A stretch of DNA of 13,470 bases, taken from Clostridia bacterium. GTDB lineage: Bacteria > Bacillota > Clostridia > Oscillospirales > Acutalibacteraceae. The notes beneath the pieces are model-generated. The model worked only from the letters and a program-made list of their open reading frames with translations. It was not told the origin of the DNA and made no database searches. Below are positions 1 through 6,515 of the stretch, one piece after another; position 1 is the first letter of the stretch; each line of letters begins with the position of its first letter. The DNA lies in contig CAAFXF010000019.1 of NCBI GenBank assembly GCA_900766895.1, forward strand, positions 1 through 13,470, written 5' to 3'. The translations under genes were made by a program, and so were the position numbers.

Positions 1-28
1 CCGATATAATAATACCATATTATGACAC

Positions 29-1060
29 CTATATCAATTTTGATTTTTTGTTATATAGGTCAACGACAATGACAATACAGCTTGCAAGAAGAATTATGCT
101 TAAGCTTCCGTTGATTTGATTAAGCCTTGGTGTGATTTGAGATATGTTGCTGAAAACCTCTGTGTCCGGGTTAAATAAGAATATGTATCCTTTTCCCAGG
201 AAATATGAAATTAATCCGCCCGCAACCCTGTGAACGAAAAAGTCCATATATCCAATGCCTGTGTTTTTTATCACATTAAGAATTTGCAGGTGTATACATA
301 ATCCTCCGAATGACAAAAAGAAGCATAAGTACGGCAGGGAAATACTGCCGTTAAATTTGAATATTCCGTTTGTTATTTCTATTAACGGCATTGCAAACGG
401 CGGTATGCTCACCAATCCGCATATAGCAGAGAAAAATACTATGCATCCGCACATCACAGCTACGCTTTTTGTACTGCACTCTATTGAGTTGATGAGCGCA
501 TCGCAAAATCCCTGTGAGCCTATGGAACGCTCTTGTGTGCTTTTATCCGTGCTTGGATGTATTATTATGCCGTCAATAGCACAGATAATTATTGATGACA
601 GGGTGTTGATTGTGTAAAGTATCACTCCTGTTTTTGTACTGCCAAGGTGTATTGTGCCGACGGCAGTAATAATGAACGCTACACCTCCGCAAAAGCTACA
701 CCGCATAAGCCTCTTTGCCGTTGCGCTGTCTATAAGATGCAGATTAAAAAGCTCGTTTGTCAGTATCGCGCCTGTCGGGTATCCCCCTATTAAGCCTAAT
801 ATAAGTGCACAACAGGCGCATTTCGGAAGCCTTAAAAGCTTTGCAAGTGGGGAAAACACCGTTTCAAGAAAGGCTCTTGAATTTGATTTTATAATCGTGT
901 TGGTTAGTATTAAAATCGGTAAAAGCGTTGGCACAATTACATTGAGGCACAGCCTCATTCCCTCCAATGCCTGAGCCTTTGCCTTAACGGAAAAGACAAT
1001 GAAGCAAATTATTAATGCAAAAATTCCTGCCGACTGTGCCGCTTCGAGTGCTTTTTTCAT
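29..1060 (-). CDS. ylbJ: YlbJ-like sporulation integral membrane protein
   Basis: This 343-residue protein is almost entirely hydrophobic, with about eight likely membrane segments, the first at residues 12-25. The segment around residues 36-53 (LNVIVPTLLP) and the GGYPTGA motif at residues 92-98 resemble the conserved blocks of YlbJ, a nucleoside-recognition/gate-domain protein. In Bacillus subtilis YlbJ is made in the mother cell under sigma-E and is needed for proper spores; its transported substrate, if any, is unknown. The length is somewhat below the roughly 400 residues of the Bacillus protein. The ATG at 1060 is preceded on the minus strand by GGGTGAT about 3 bases upstream, a modest ribosome binding site. 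The gene lies downstream of the terminator of the tyrosine-kinase operon and so is probably transcribed separately. The family match is by recall of motifs; a generic gate-domain transporter is the alternative. Confidence 0.72.
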   Translation of the reverse strand: MKKALEAAQSAGIFALIICFIVFSVKAKAQALEGMRLCLNVIVPTLLPILILTNTIIKSNSRAFLETVFSPLAKLLRLPKCACCALILGLIGGYPTGAILTNELFNLHLIDSATAKRLMRCSFCGGVAFIITAVGTIHLGSTKTGVILYTINTLSSIIICAIDGIIIHPSTDKSTQERSIGSQGFCDALINSIECSTKSVAVMCGCIVFFSAICGLVSIPPFAMPLIEITNGIFKFNGSISLPYLCFFLSFGGLCIHLQILNVIKNTGIGYMDFFVHRVAGGLISYFLGKGYIFLFNPDTEVFSNISQITPRLNQINGSLSIILLASCIVIVVDLYNKKSKLI

Positions 1061-1074
1061 AACATCACCCGTAT

Positions 1075-1103
1075 ATTATATTTGAATAGGTTAGGCAGTA
1101 TTC
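1075..1103 (-). promoter_or_regulatory. possible sigma-E-like promoter of the ylbJ-like gene
   Basis: On the minus strand, GAATACT (plus positions 1097-1103, containing the ATA core) is separated by 16 bases, counted from the ATA, from AATATAAT (1075-1082), a 6-of-8 match to the sigma-E -10 consensus CATACAAT. No well-spaced TTGACA-like box accompanies the embedded TATAAT, which makes a sigma-A reading less attractive. The expected start near 1068 would leave almost no leader and clip the ribosome binding site, which weakens the call. It is inferred mainly because B. subtilis ylbJ is sigma-E controlled. Confidence 0.25.
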
Positions 1104-1116
1104 GGTAACCGTTGTC

Positions 1117-1160
1117 AAAAAACAAAAAATAAGCCCCGAAATCCAAAGCGGATTCGGGGC
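1117..1160 (-). terminator. intrinsic terminator of the cpsC-cpsD-cpsB operon
   Basis: GCCCCGAA (1133-1140) pairs with TTCGGGGC (1153-1160). The stem extends to about 11 base pairs through TCC/GGA, with one bulged A and a short loop. Read on the minus strand the hairpin is followed by a T-rich tract (plus 1117-1131, an A-rich run). It lies 11 bases past the stop codon of the CpsB-type phosphatase gene, so it ends that operon and separates it from the ylbJ-like gene. Confidence 0.9.
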
Positions 1161-1171
1161 GGTGTAATGCC

Positions 1172-1894
1172 TTATACGTTTGATGTTAAAATGTTTGCGT
1201 TTTTGATTAATGTGTCGACAGCCTCTTGACCGCTTTTTTTAATGATCTCTTTAACGCCGTCATCATAGTCGGGGATTCTTGATGTCAGGTTGTGACAGTC
1301 AGAGCCGATAAGATGTATGTGACCTGTGTCGAGCAGCTTGAACAGCTTTTTTCTTATGCTTCTGTGTGCGTCCGAGAATGATGAAACATTTACCTGAGTT
1401 AAGCATCCCATCTGAATATAATCCTCAAGCCTGTACACATCGTCCATAAGTGCAGGGTATCTTTCAATATGTGCAAGAATAGGCCGTGCACCGTAATCGC
1501 AGTACATATTCATAAGCCTGTCGTAGCTGTTGTCCGAAAAGCTGCACGAAAACGGATGCTCAATTAAAATATAATTTGAGCCTGCGATTTTCAGCTCATC
1601 GATGCTTTGATTGTTAAAAAGGTATCTGCTTATAAAAACCTCTGCGGCAGGTATAAGGGTAGGACTACCACTCGGAAGAGCCTTGTAAAGCTCGTTAAAT
1701 GCCTTGTCGCGTTGCCTTAAAAAATCATCAAGCGATATGGTGTCCGAATAGTAATGCGGAGTTAAAATAATCTTTTTTGCACCCTGCTCCTGCAAATGCT
1801 TAATCATCGCAAGGCTTGTTTCAACATCCTTTGCTCCGTCGTCAATTCCGGGAATAATGTGGCAATGGGTTTCTACAAGATTTTCAATAATCAT
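1172..1894 (-). CDS. cpsB: CpsB/YwqE-type PHP-family tyrosine-protein phosphatase
   Basis: This 240-residue cytoplasmic protein has the PHP-superfamily layout of CpsB/CapC/YwqE, manganese-dependent phosphatases that remove phosphate from the partner bacterial tyrosine kinase. Visible motifs are ETHCHIIPGIDDGAKD (residues 8-23, the metal-binding HxH with the family's GIDDG), TPHYY near 45-49, AAEVFI near 83, LAHIERYP near 140 and GSDCHN near 197-202 (D199, H201). Family members usually begin this block DxHxH; here it reads ETHCH, a conservative change outside the histidines. Length is typical. The ATG at 1894 has AAAGGA on the minus strand about 10 bases upstream and lies 21 bases after the kinase stop, so it is the last gene of a three-gene operon ending at the 1117-1160 terminator. 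The C-D-B order matches Bacillus ywqC-ywqD-ywqE rather than the A-B-C-D order of streptococci. Confidence 0.92.
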   Translation of the reverse strand: MIIENLVETHCHIIPGIDDGAKDVETSLAMIKHLQEQGAKKIILTPHYYSDTISLDDFLRQRDKAFNELYKALPSGSPTLIPAAEVFISRYLFNNQSIDELKIAGSNYILIEHPFSCSFSDNSYDRLMNMYCDYGARPILAHIERYPALMDDVYRLEDYIQMGCLTQVNVSSFSDAHRSIRKKLFKLLDTGHIHLIGSDCHNLTSRIPDYDDGVKEIIKKSGQEAVDTLIKNANILTSNV

Positions 1895-1915
1895 TTGCGT
1901 TTAATTCCTTTTGTG

Positions 1916-2830
1916 CTATTGTCTTTCGTCTTGGCTTTTGCGTGGAATACCGTAATCATATCCATAGCCGTAGCCGTAATTACCGTATCCGTAATTGCCG
2001 TAGCCGTAGTTTCCGTAACCGTAGTTTCCGTAACCGTAATTACCGTAGCCCCCGTATGTGCCGTAGCCATAGCCTGCTCTGTATTTGCCGTAACGGTATC
2101 TGCCGTATTTGTTATAGCCGTATTTTGAACGGCTTGACTCTGCAAAGTTTACAACAAAGCCAAGTATTTTTGCATCAATAAACTCAAGCGCGGAAATTGT
2201 TTTTTGAATTTCGGGATGAGTTGATTGGTTGGAGCGCACAACAAGAATAACACCGTCGCTTTCTCTGATAACAGGTAAAGCGTCCGATACAACGTTAAGA
2301 GGCGGAGTGTCGATAATAAGATAGTCAAAATCTCTGCCTATTTCCTCAAGAAATTCTGCCATAGGCTCACTGCCGAGGATTTCTGCCGGATTCGGCGGAA
2401 TAGAGCCCGAGCACAGAACGGAAAGATTTTCGTATTCTGTCGGGTGAATTACCGAATACAAATCGGTTTTGCCCGTACCGGTTGCACCGACCTTGTTGCC
2501 AAGATAGTTTGTAAGACCGGGTGAATTCGGCACGGAAAAGTAGTGGTGAATCTTTGGCTTACGCAGATCCCCGTCAATGAGAAGCACCCTTTGGTTAGCC
2601 TGAGAAAGAGCAATGGCAATGTTAATTGTGGTTGTAGTTTTGCCTTCGTTTGGAACCGAAGATGAAACAACAATGGTTTTACAGCCCTTTTTCATTACGG
2701 AAAACATAATGTTTGTTCTTATGCTTTTGTATGCCTCCTCAACTCTAAACTTGAGAGACGGGTCCATTTCAATATTTTTGAGAAGCTGACGGGAGGAGAT
2801 TGTGCTTTTTCTTTCTTTCTTTTTAGCCAT
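1916..2830 (-). CDS. cpsD: CpsD/CapB-type bacterial tyrosine kinase (BY-kinase) with a tyrosine-rich tail
   Basis: This 304-residue cytoplasmic BY-kinase autophosphorylates on C-terminal tyrosines and, in characterised systems, controls capsule or exopolysaccharide polymerisation with its membrane partner. The EAYKSIRTNI block (32-41) precedes the Walker A motif SVPNEGKTT (58-66), Walker A' VLLIDGDLRKP (82-92) and Walker B LIIDTPP ending near 177. Streptococcal/staphylococcal-type kinases of this class lack membrane segments and depend on a separate CpsC activator, here the gene just upstream. Residues 237-293 hold 23 tyrosines in 57 positions, including five tandem YGNYG units (262-286), a longer tyrosine cluster than the short YGX series of S. 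pneumoniae CpsD. The ATG at 2830 follows AAAGGAG on the minus strand by about 10 bases. It overlaps the end of the cpsC-like gene by 8 bases, suggesting translational coupling. Identity is very secure. Confidence 0.95.
   Translation of the reverse strand: MAKKKERKSTISSRQLLKNIEMDPSLKFRVEEAYKSIRTNIMFSVMKKGCKTIVVSSSVPNEGKTTTTINIAIALSQANQRVLLIDGDLRKPKIHHYFSVPNSPGLTNYLGNKVGATGTGKTDLYSVIHPTEYENLSVLCSGSIPPNPAEILGSEPMAEFLEEIGRDFDYLIIDTPPLNVVSDALPVIRESDGVILVVRSNQSTHPEIQKTISALEFIDAKILGFVVNFAESSRSKYGYNKYGRYRYGKYRAGYGYGTYGGYGNYGYGNYGYGNYGYGNYGYGNYGYGYGYDYGIPRKSQDERQ
1973..2047 (-). repeat. five tandem 15-bp coding repeats (YGNYG units) in the kinase tail
   Basis: Five consecutive in-frame 15-base units each encode Tyr-Gly-Asn-Tyr-Gly. 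The units differ at synonymous positions (Asn as AAT or AAC, Gly as GGT, GGA or GGC), so the peptide is better conserved than the DNA. They sit within a longer Tyr/Gly-rich stretch coded by 1952-2122. The near-identical units could allow copy number to change by slippage or recombination; this is an inference. Confidence 0.9.
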
Positions 2831-3620
2831 TATCTTTCATCTCCTTTTTATTTGTCATATATGCCTCGTCAATTTCTTTTGAACGGGTGGATGTGTTTTT
2901 GATTTCGTAATTAGGGATGTTGCCGAGAACAGGAATGTTGTATCTCTCGATAAGCTCCTCGCTGCTGCGAATTCTGATGTCAAGAAGGTTGCGAAGAATA
3001 ACATACGCTGCCGCAACAAGCAAGCCGCCTATTGCACCGATAAGGCATTTTTTTGGATAGCCCTTGCTTCCTGCGGTTGAGGCCTTAATAGGCTTGTCCT
3101 GTACAGTTGCCTGAACAAGACCGCCGTTTGTGTTCTTCATCATCTTCGGAACCTCTGTTTCAAGCTGATGTGCAATTTCGTATGACTTTTCGTTGCTTTC
3201 GGTTGTTACACTTATTTTGAACATAGCGGTATCCTCAACCGCCTCGATATTCATAACACTTTTGATGTAAGCACCGGTGTAGCTTGAATTCAGGCGATTG
3301 TTCAGCCCTTGCGCAACATTTGTAGCAAACTCGTTTGTGTTCATAATTTCAATGTATGTTGCAAGCATCATTGTGGTGTAATTCATTTTGCTGGTGTTGC
3401 TTATTCTTGTGTCATCAACGTTTGGGTATGTTCCCTTAAGCTCACTGCTTGTGTCAACAGCAGAGGCAAGAAATTCCACCGTTGATGTGTATGTAAGCTT
3501 TGTTATGTTCGCTGTGTAAAAGTATCCAAGCAGGGCACCGATAATTGCAAATACAACCAAGACTTTCCATTTTCTCAACAGAGAAACAAGTATCTTGCGT
3601 ACGTTTTCATCAATATTCAT
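2823..3620 (-). CDS. cpsC: Wzz/CpsC-type membrane modulator of the tyrosine kinase
   Basis: This 265-residue protein has the Wzz/YveK/CapA topology: a short cytoplasmic N-terminus, a first membrane helix at about 19-36, an extracellular domain to about 188, a second helix at about 190-209 preceded by YPKK, and a 55-residue cytoplasmic tail. In this family the protein governs polysaccharide chain length, and its cytoplasmic tail activates the partner BY-kinase. The C-terminal NIPVLGNIPN segment is typical of the juxta-membrane end of these proteins. The ATG at 3620 has GGAG on the minus strand 7 bases upstream. The stop codon lies inside the kinase start (8-base overlap), so the two are co-translated. 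It is first in the operon, about 45 bases downstream of the predicted transcription start. Whether it acts on capsule, exopolysaccharide or another glycan cannot be told, because no polymer genes are in view. Confidence 0.9.
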   Translation of the reverse strand: MNIDENVRKILVSLLRKWKVLVVFAIIGALLGYFYTANITKLTYTSTVEFLASAVDTSSELKGTYPNVDDTRISNTSKMNYTTMMLATYIEIMNTNEFATNVAQGLNNRLNSSYTGAYIKSVMNIEAVEDTAMFKISVTTESNEKSYEIAHQLETEVPKMMKNTNGGLVQATVQDKPIKASTAGSKGYPKKCLIGAIGGLLVAAAYVILRNLLDIRIRSSEELIERYNIPVLGNIPNYEIKNTSTRSKEIDEAYMTNKKEMKDNG

Positions 3621-3639
3621 ATAAAAACTCCATTCCGTT

Positions 3640-3666
3640 CAGACTGTCTGTAAATAATATATTATT
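3640..3666. promoter_or_regulatory. two palindromes at the start of the cpsC operon transcript
   Basis: A perfect 11-base odd-centred palindrome CAGACTGTCTG (3640-3650) and a perfect 14-base AT palindrome AATAATATATTATT (3653-3666) lie side by side between the predicted minus-strand -10 and the cpsC start codon. Their position, from about the transcription start into the leader, would suit an operator. The AT palindrome could arise by chance in AT-rich DNA; the mixed-composition one is less trivial. No regulator is identified. Confidence 0.35.
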
Positions 3667-3672
3667 AATGAT

Positions 3673-3701
3673 ATAATAATCTTTTGGATACCCTTTGTCA
3701 A
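3673..3701 (-). promoter_or_regulatory. sigma-A-type promoter of the cpsC-cpsD-cpsB operon
   Basis: Read on the minus strand, a perfect TTGACA (plus 3696-3701) is followed after 17 bases by TATTAT (plus 3673-3678, 5 of 6 to consensus). The predicted transcription start is near 3666, giving a leader of about 45 bases before the cpsC ribosome binding site. Confidence 0.75.
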
Positions 3702-3740
3702 TAAAAGATAAAAAATATGAGAGCATTATCGTATATTGTA

Positions 3741-3769
3741 TTGACAAATTGTGCTTTTTCACTCATAAT
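3741..3769 (+). promoter_or_regulatory. sigma-A-type promoter of the glycosidase-phosphoesterase pair
   Basis: A perfect TTGACA (3741-3746), a 17-base spacer and CATAAT (3764-3769, 5 of 6) point rightward. The start codon at 3804 follows AAAGGAG (3791-3797) at 6 bases. The -35 box lies 39 bases from the -35 of the divergent cpsC operon promoter, so both could be influenced by one regulator bound between them. Confidence 0.78.
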
Positions 3770-3803
3770 ATTTGTGGATTTTTACTTGTAAAAGGAGAAG
3801 GCT

Positions 3804-6500
3804 ATGTCAAAAAATAACTGTATGCCCGTTTGGGGGCCATATTCAAAAAAATATATGGGACTGTCCAGAATTATGGGCGGAATAAGCAATAAAAACGGCA
3901 AATCCAAGGCAGATGCGGTACGCTTTGATTTCGCTGTTCATCCGACGATTTGGAATTCGTCGACTCCTGTTCCAAATGTTACGGTTCCGTCAAGCTATCA
4001 TTTGTGGAAGTGTTCAACAGATTACTCATTCTATTCATACAGATATGAGCTTATGTGGAAGGATCAGGTTTATGCCGACGTGTCCTTTTCAAAAATAAAC
4101 GATGAGGCTTATCTTGCAAGAGTTGAATTTGTAAATAATACCGACCTTTCTCAAAATACGGTGCTTAATTTCTATTCATCTCTTGAATTTCCGAATTCCA
4201 AGGAATATTACATAAACGCGAAGGACAGTAACTACAAGCTTATCAAGGCAAATGATTATGCAAAATTTGACTATGCTACCGTTCGCCCGTGGGAAAATGA
4301 AACCCCTGATGGTATGTTCAGAGGTATGTTCAAGGATGAGGAGTTTTATCTCGGCTACGGTCTCGGTGACAGATGCGACCATGCCCATGTTCATTACTTA
4401 AATCTGAAGCCGTTTGGTTGTGAAAAGGGGGACAGGGTTGCATACAATCTTGACGCCGAGGGCATCGATAATCCTGTTGTTGCCGTTAGATATAGGACAG
4501 TAACCGACGGTGACGCGGAGTTTTGCGTAAACGGTGTCAATACCGTGCTTCCTCACAGCGACAGCCTTTGCGTTATTGAGCTTGAGTATGCAGACAGCAT
4601 TGAGCTTGTAAGCCTTGGCAAAGCCGGTGTTGAGCTTGATTTTATCGCCGTGTACGAAAAGGGAAACAGCCTTGAGGTTGTTGAACTGAAGCATAGCTTT
4701 GAGCCAAGGATTGATACGAATAACAACGGTAAGGGCTACACCGTTGATATGGATTTTGATTATGATGATTGCAAATTCAAGGTGATTACATCAAACCCAA
4801 ACACTCGCTTTCGTGTGCTTGAAAGCGGTAGCCTTGAGGATGCTCTCATTAACCGCCTTTCAAACGGAGACCATACCTATGATGATTTGAAGGAAACCTT
4901 TTCAAATTCGTTTAAGCGCAAAACCTCCGACGACGGCTTTTTCCAAAACACACTTATTAAGTCTATTTTTATCGAACCGCACAGCACACATACAGAGTAT
5001 GCCGTTGTTGCAAAATCCGATTTTGAGCCTTTATCTGATGATGAATACGAGGCTATTTATAACGAAAGAAGGGTTGCCGGTGACACTGAACAGTTCAATA
5101 AGGACGGTGCAAAATATAAGCTTTCAACCGATATTTTGCGTGCAACTCTTTTGACAAACACTGTTTATCCTGTTTACTGTCACGGTGAAAATGTTATTCA
5201 TCACACTCCCGGCAAGCGTTGGGACAGCTTCTATACCTGGGACAGCGGATTTATCGGTATGGGCTTGCTTGAATTCAGTAACGAGCTTTGTAAATATGCA
5301 CTTGATATGTATTTGTGCGATGAGGATAACGATGATTTTTGCTTCCTGCTTCACGGCTCACTTGTGCCTACACAGTTTGTAGAGTACCTTGAGCTTTTGA
5401 AGCGGACAAACGACAAATCAAAGCTTGATTTTCTTTATGACAAAATGAAGCTTTACTATGAATTTCTTCGTGGCAGAACGCATAATTCGACCTGCGCAAA
5501 GTTTGGCAACGGACTACTAACTACATACGATTATTGGTATTCCTGCTCGGGTATGGACGATTATCCTGCACAGGTAAAAATGATTGCCGACAAGGCAGAG
5601 GAATATTCCTGTCCGTGCCTTTCAACAAGCCAAATTATTCGTGCCGGTAAAATTATGAAAATGGTTGCGTCGTATCTCGGCAAAGCAGATGATATTGCCG
5701 TTTACGATGCAGATATTGAGTATTCTTCAAATGCACTTAACACATTGGCTTGGGATGAGGAGTCAGGCTATTTTGGTTATACAATGTACGACAGAGACAA
5801 AAATGCTCCTTATCTTATGAAAACCGAGGACGGCGAAAATTGGGACAAGGGCTTTGACGGCATTTATCCTCTTATTGCAGGGGCTGTTGATGGCGAAAGA
5901 AAGCAAAGGCTTATTTCTCATATCAAAAACCCAAACGAAATGTGGTCAAATGCAGGTGTTTCTGCCGTTGATATGTCGGCGTCGTACTACTTTGATGACG
6001 GTTATTGGAACGGTAATGTTTGGATGAGCCATCAGTGGTTTGTATGGAAAACAATGCTTGACAATGCGGATACGGATTTTGCATTTGAAATTGCAAACCG
6101 TGCTCTTGAAATGTGGAGAGAGGAAACCGATTTTTCATATTTCACCTACGAATGCTTCGGTATCAAAACCCGCCGCGGCGGATGGTTCCATAATTTCGGA
6201 GGCTTGTCTGCACCTATTTGCATTTGGGCAAATGCCTACTACAAGCCGGGAACGGTTACAACAGGTCTTGATTTGTGGACAGATTATCAAAAGGTAACAC
6301 AGCGAAGTGCCGAGGTATCATTTAAGTATTTTGGGAATAATGAAAAATATTCAATGCTTGTAACACTTGCGGATGATTGCGAGTATAAAGCAACCCTTGA
6401 CGGAGAGGCTGTTGAATTTAAGCTTCGCAATCCGGGTTGCTTGGAATTTACATTTGACAAAAATATCCAAAAGGGTATACTTATAATTGATACTGTTTAA
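3804..6500 (+). CDS. GH63/MGH1-like (alpha/alpha)6 glycoside hydrolase, cytoplasmic
   Basis: This 898-residue protein looks like an inverting-type (alpha/alpha)6-barrel glycosidase of the GH63/GH37/MGH1-like group. The N-terminal ~430 residues are beta-rich. Within them about residues 207-286 read like a small carbohydrate-binding beta-sandwich inserted in the domain (VAVRYRT, then IELEYADSIELVSLG, then VELDFIAVYE). The helical catalytic part starts near 440 and carries the aromatic, acidic motif WDSFYTWDSGF (473-483; D480 is a candidate acid), YDYWYSCSGMDDYP (575-588), a helical Trp-rich stretch and FTYECFG (E783, candidate base) followed by a Gly/Trp-rich GGWFHNFGG segment. A beta-type C-terminal domain ends the protein. 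There is no signal peptide, so it should act on imported or internal glycans or glycoconjugates. The ATG at 3804 has a strong RBS. It shares an operon with the phosphoesterase 15 bp downstream. Substrate and exact GH family are not recognisable; the catalytic residue choice is inference. Confidence 0.75.
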   Translation: MSKNNCMPVWGPYSKKYMGLSRIMGGISNKNGKSKADAVRFDFAVHPTIWNSSTPVPNVTVPSSYHLWKCSTDYSFYSYRYELMWKDQVYADVSFSKINDEAYLARVEFVNNTDLSQNTVLNFYSSLEFPNSKEYYINAKDSNYKLIKANDYAKFDYATVRPWENETPDGMFRGMFKDEEFYLGYGLGDRCDHAHVHYLNLKPFGCEKGDRVAYNLDAEGIDNPVVAVRYRTVTDGDAEFCVNGVNTVLPHSDSLCVIELEYADSIELVSLGKAGVELDFIAVYEKGNSLEVVELKHSFEPRIDTNNNGKGYTVDMDFDYDDCKFKVITSNPNTRFRVLESGSLEDALINRLSNGDHTYDDLKETFSNSFKRKTSDDGFFQNTLIKSIFIEPHSTHTEYAVVAKSDFEPLSDDEYEAIYNERRVAGDTEQFNKDGAKYKLSTDILRATLLTNTVYPVYCHGENVIHHTPGKRWDSFYTWDSGFIGMGLLEFSNELCKYALDMYLCDEDNDDFCFLLHGSLVPTQFVEYLELLKRTNDKSKLDFLYDKMKLYYEFLRGRTHNSTCAKFGNGLLTTYDYWYSCSGMDDYPAQVKMIADKAEEYSCPCLSTSQIIRAGKIMKMVASYLGKADDIAVYDADIEYSSNALNTLAWDEESGYFGYTMYDRDKNAPYLMKTEDGENWDKGFDGIYPLIAGAVDGERKQRLISHIKNPNEMWSNAGVSAVDMSASYYFDDGYWNGNVWMSHQWFVWKTMLDNADTDFAFEIANRALEMWREETDFSYFTYECFGIKTRRGGWFHNFGGLSAPICIWANAYYKPGTVTTGLDLWTDYQKVTQRSAEVSFKYFGNNEKYSMLVTLADDCEYKATLDGEAVEFKLRNPGCLEFTFDKNIQKGILIIDTV

Positions 6501-6515
6501 GAGAGGTAAAACAAA

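Noticed and set aside
27..60. Inverted repeat ACCTATAT / ATATAGGT around the ylbJ-like stop codon
   Set aside because: The 8-base AT-rich stem has an 18-base loop, spans the stop codon and has no T tract in the right place, so it is not a credible terminator.
1973..2047. Short regular repeats that could suggest a CRISPR array or a minisatellite
   Set aside because: The 15-base units are contiguous, without spacers, and in frame within a known protein family tail.
1796..2145. Open frames on both strands across the kinase tail, encoding Val/Ala/Thr-rich or Arg/Ser-rich low-complexity peptides
   Set aside because: They are by-products of the 15-base repeat read in other frames. The BY-kinase frame with Walker motifs is the real one.
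3747..3769. TAATAT (3766-3771) as an alternative -10 for the glycosidase promoter
   Set aside because: It would need a 19-base spacer from the TTGACA; CATAAT at 17 bases fits better.
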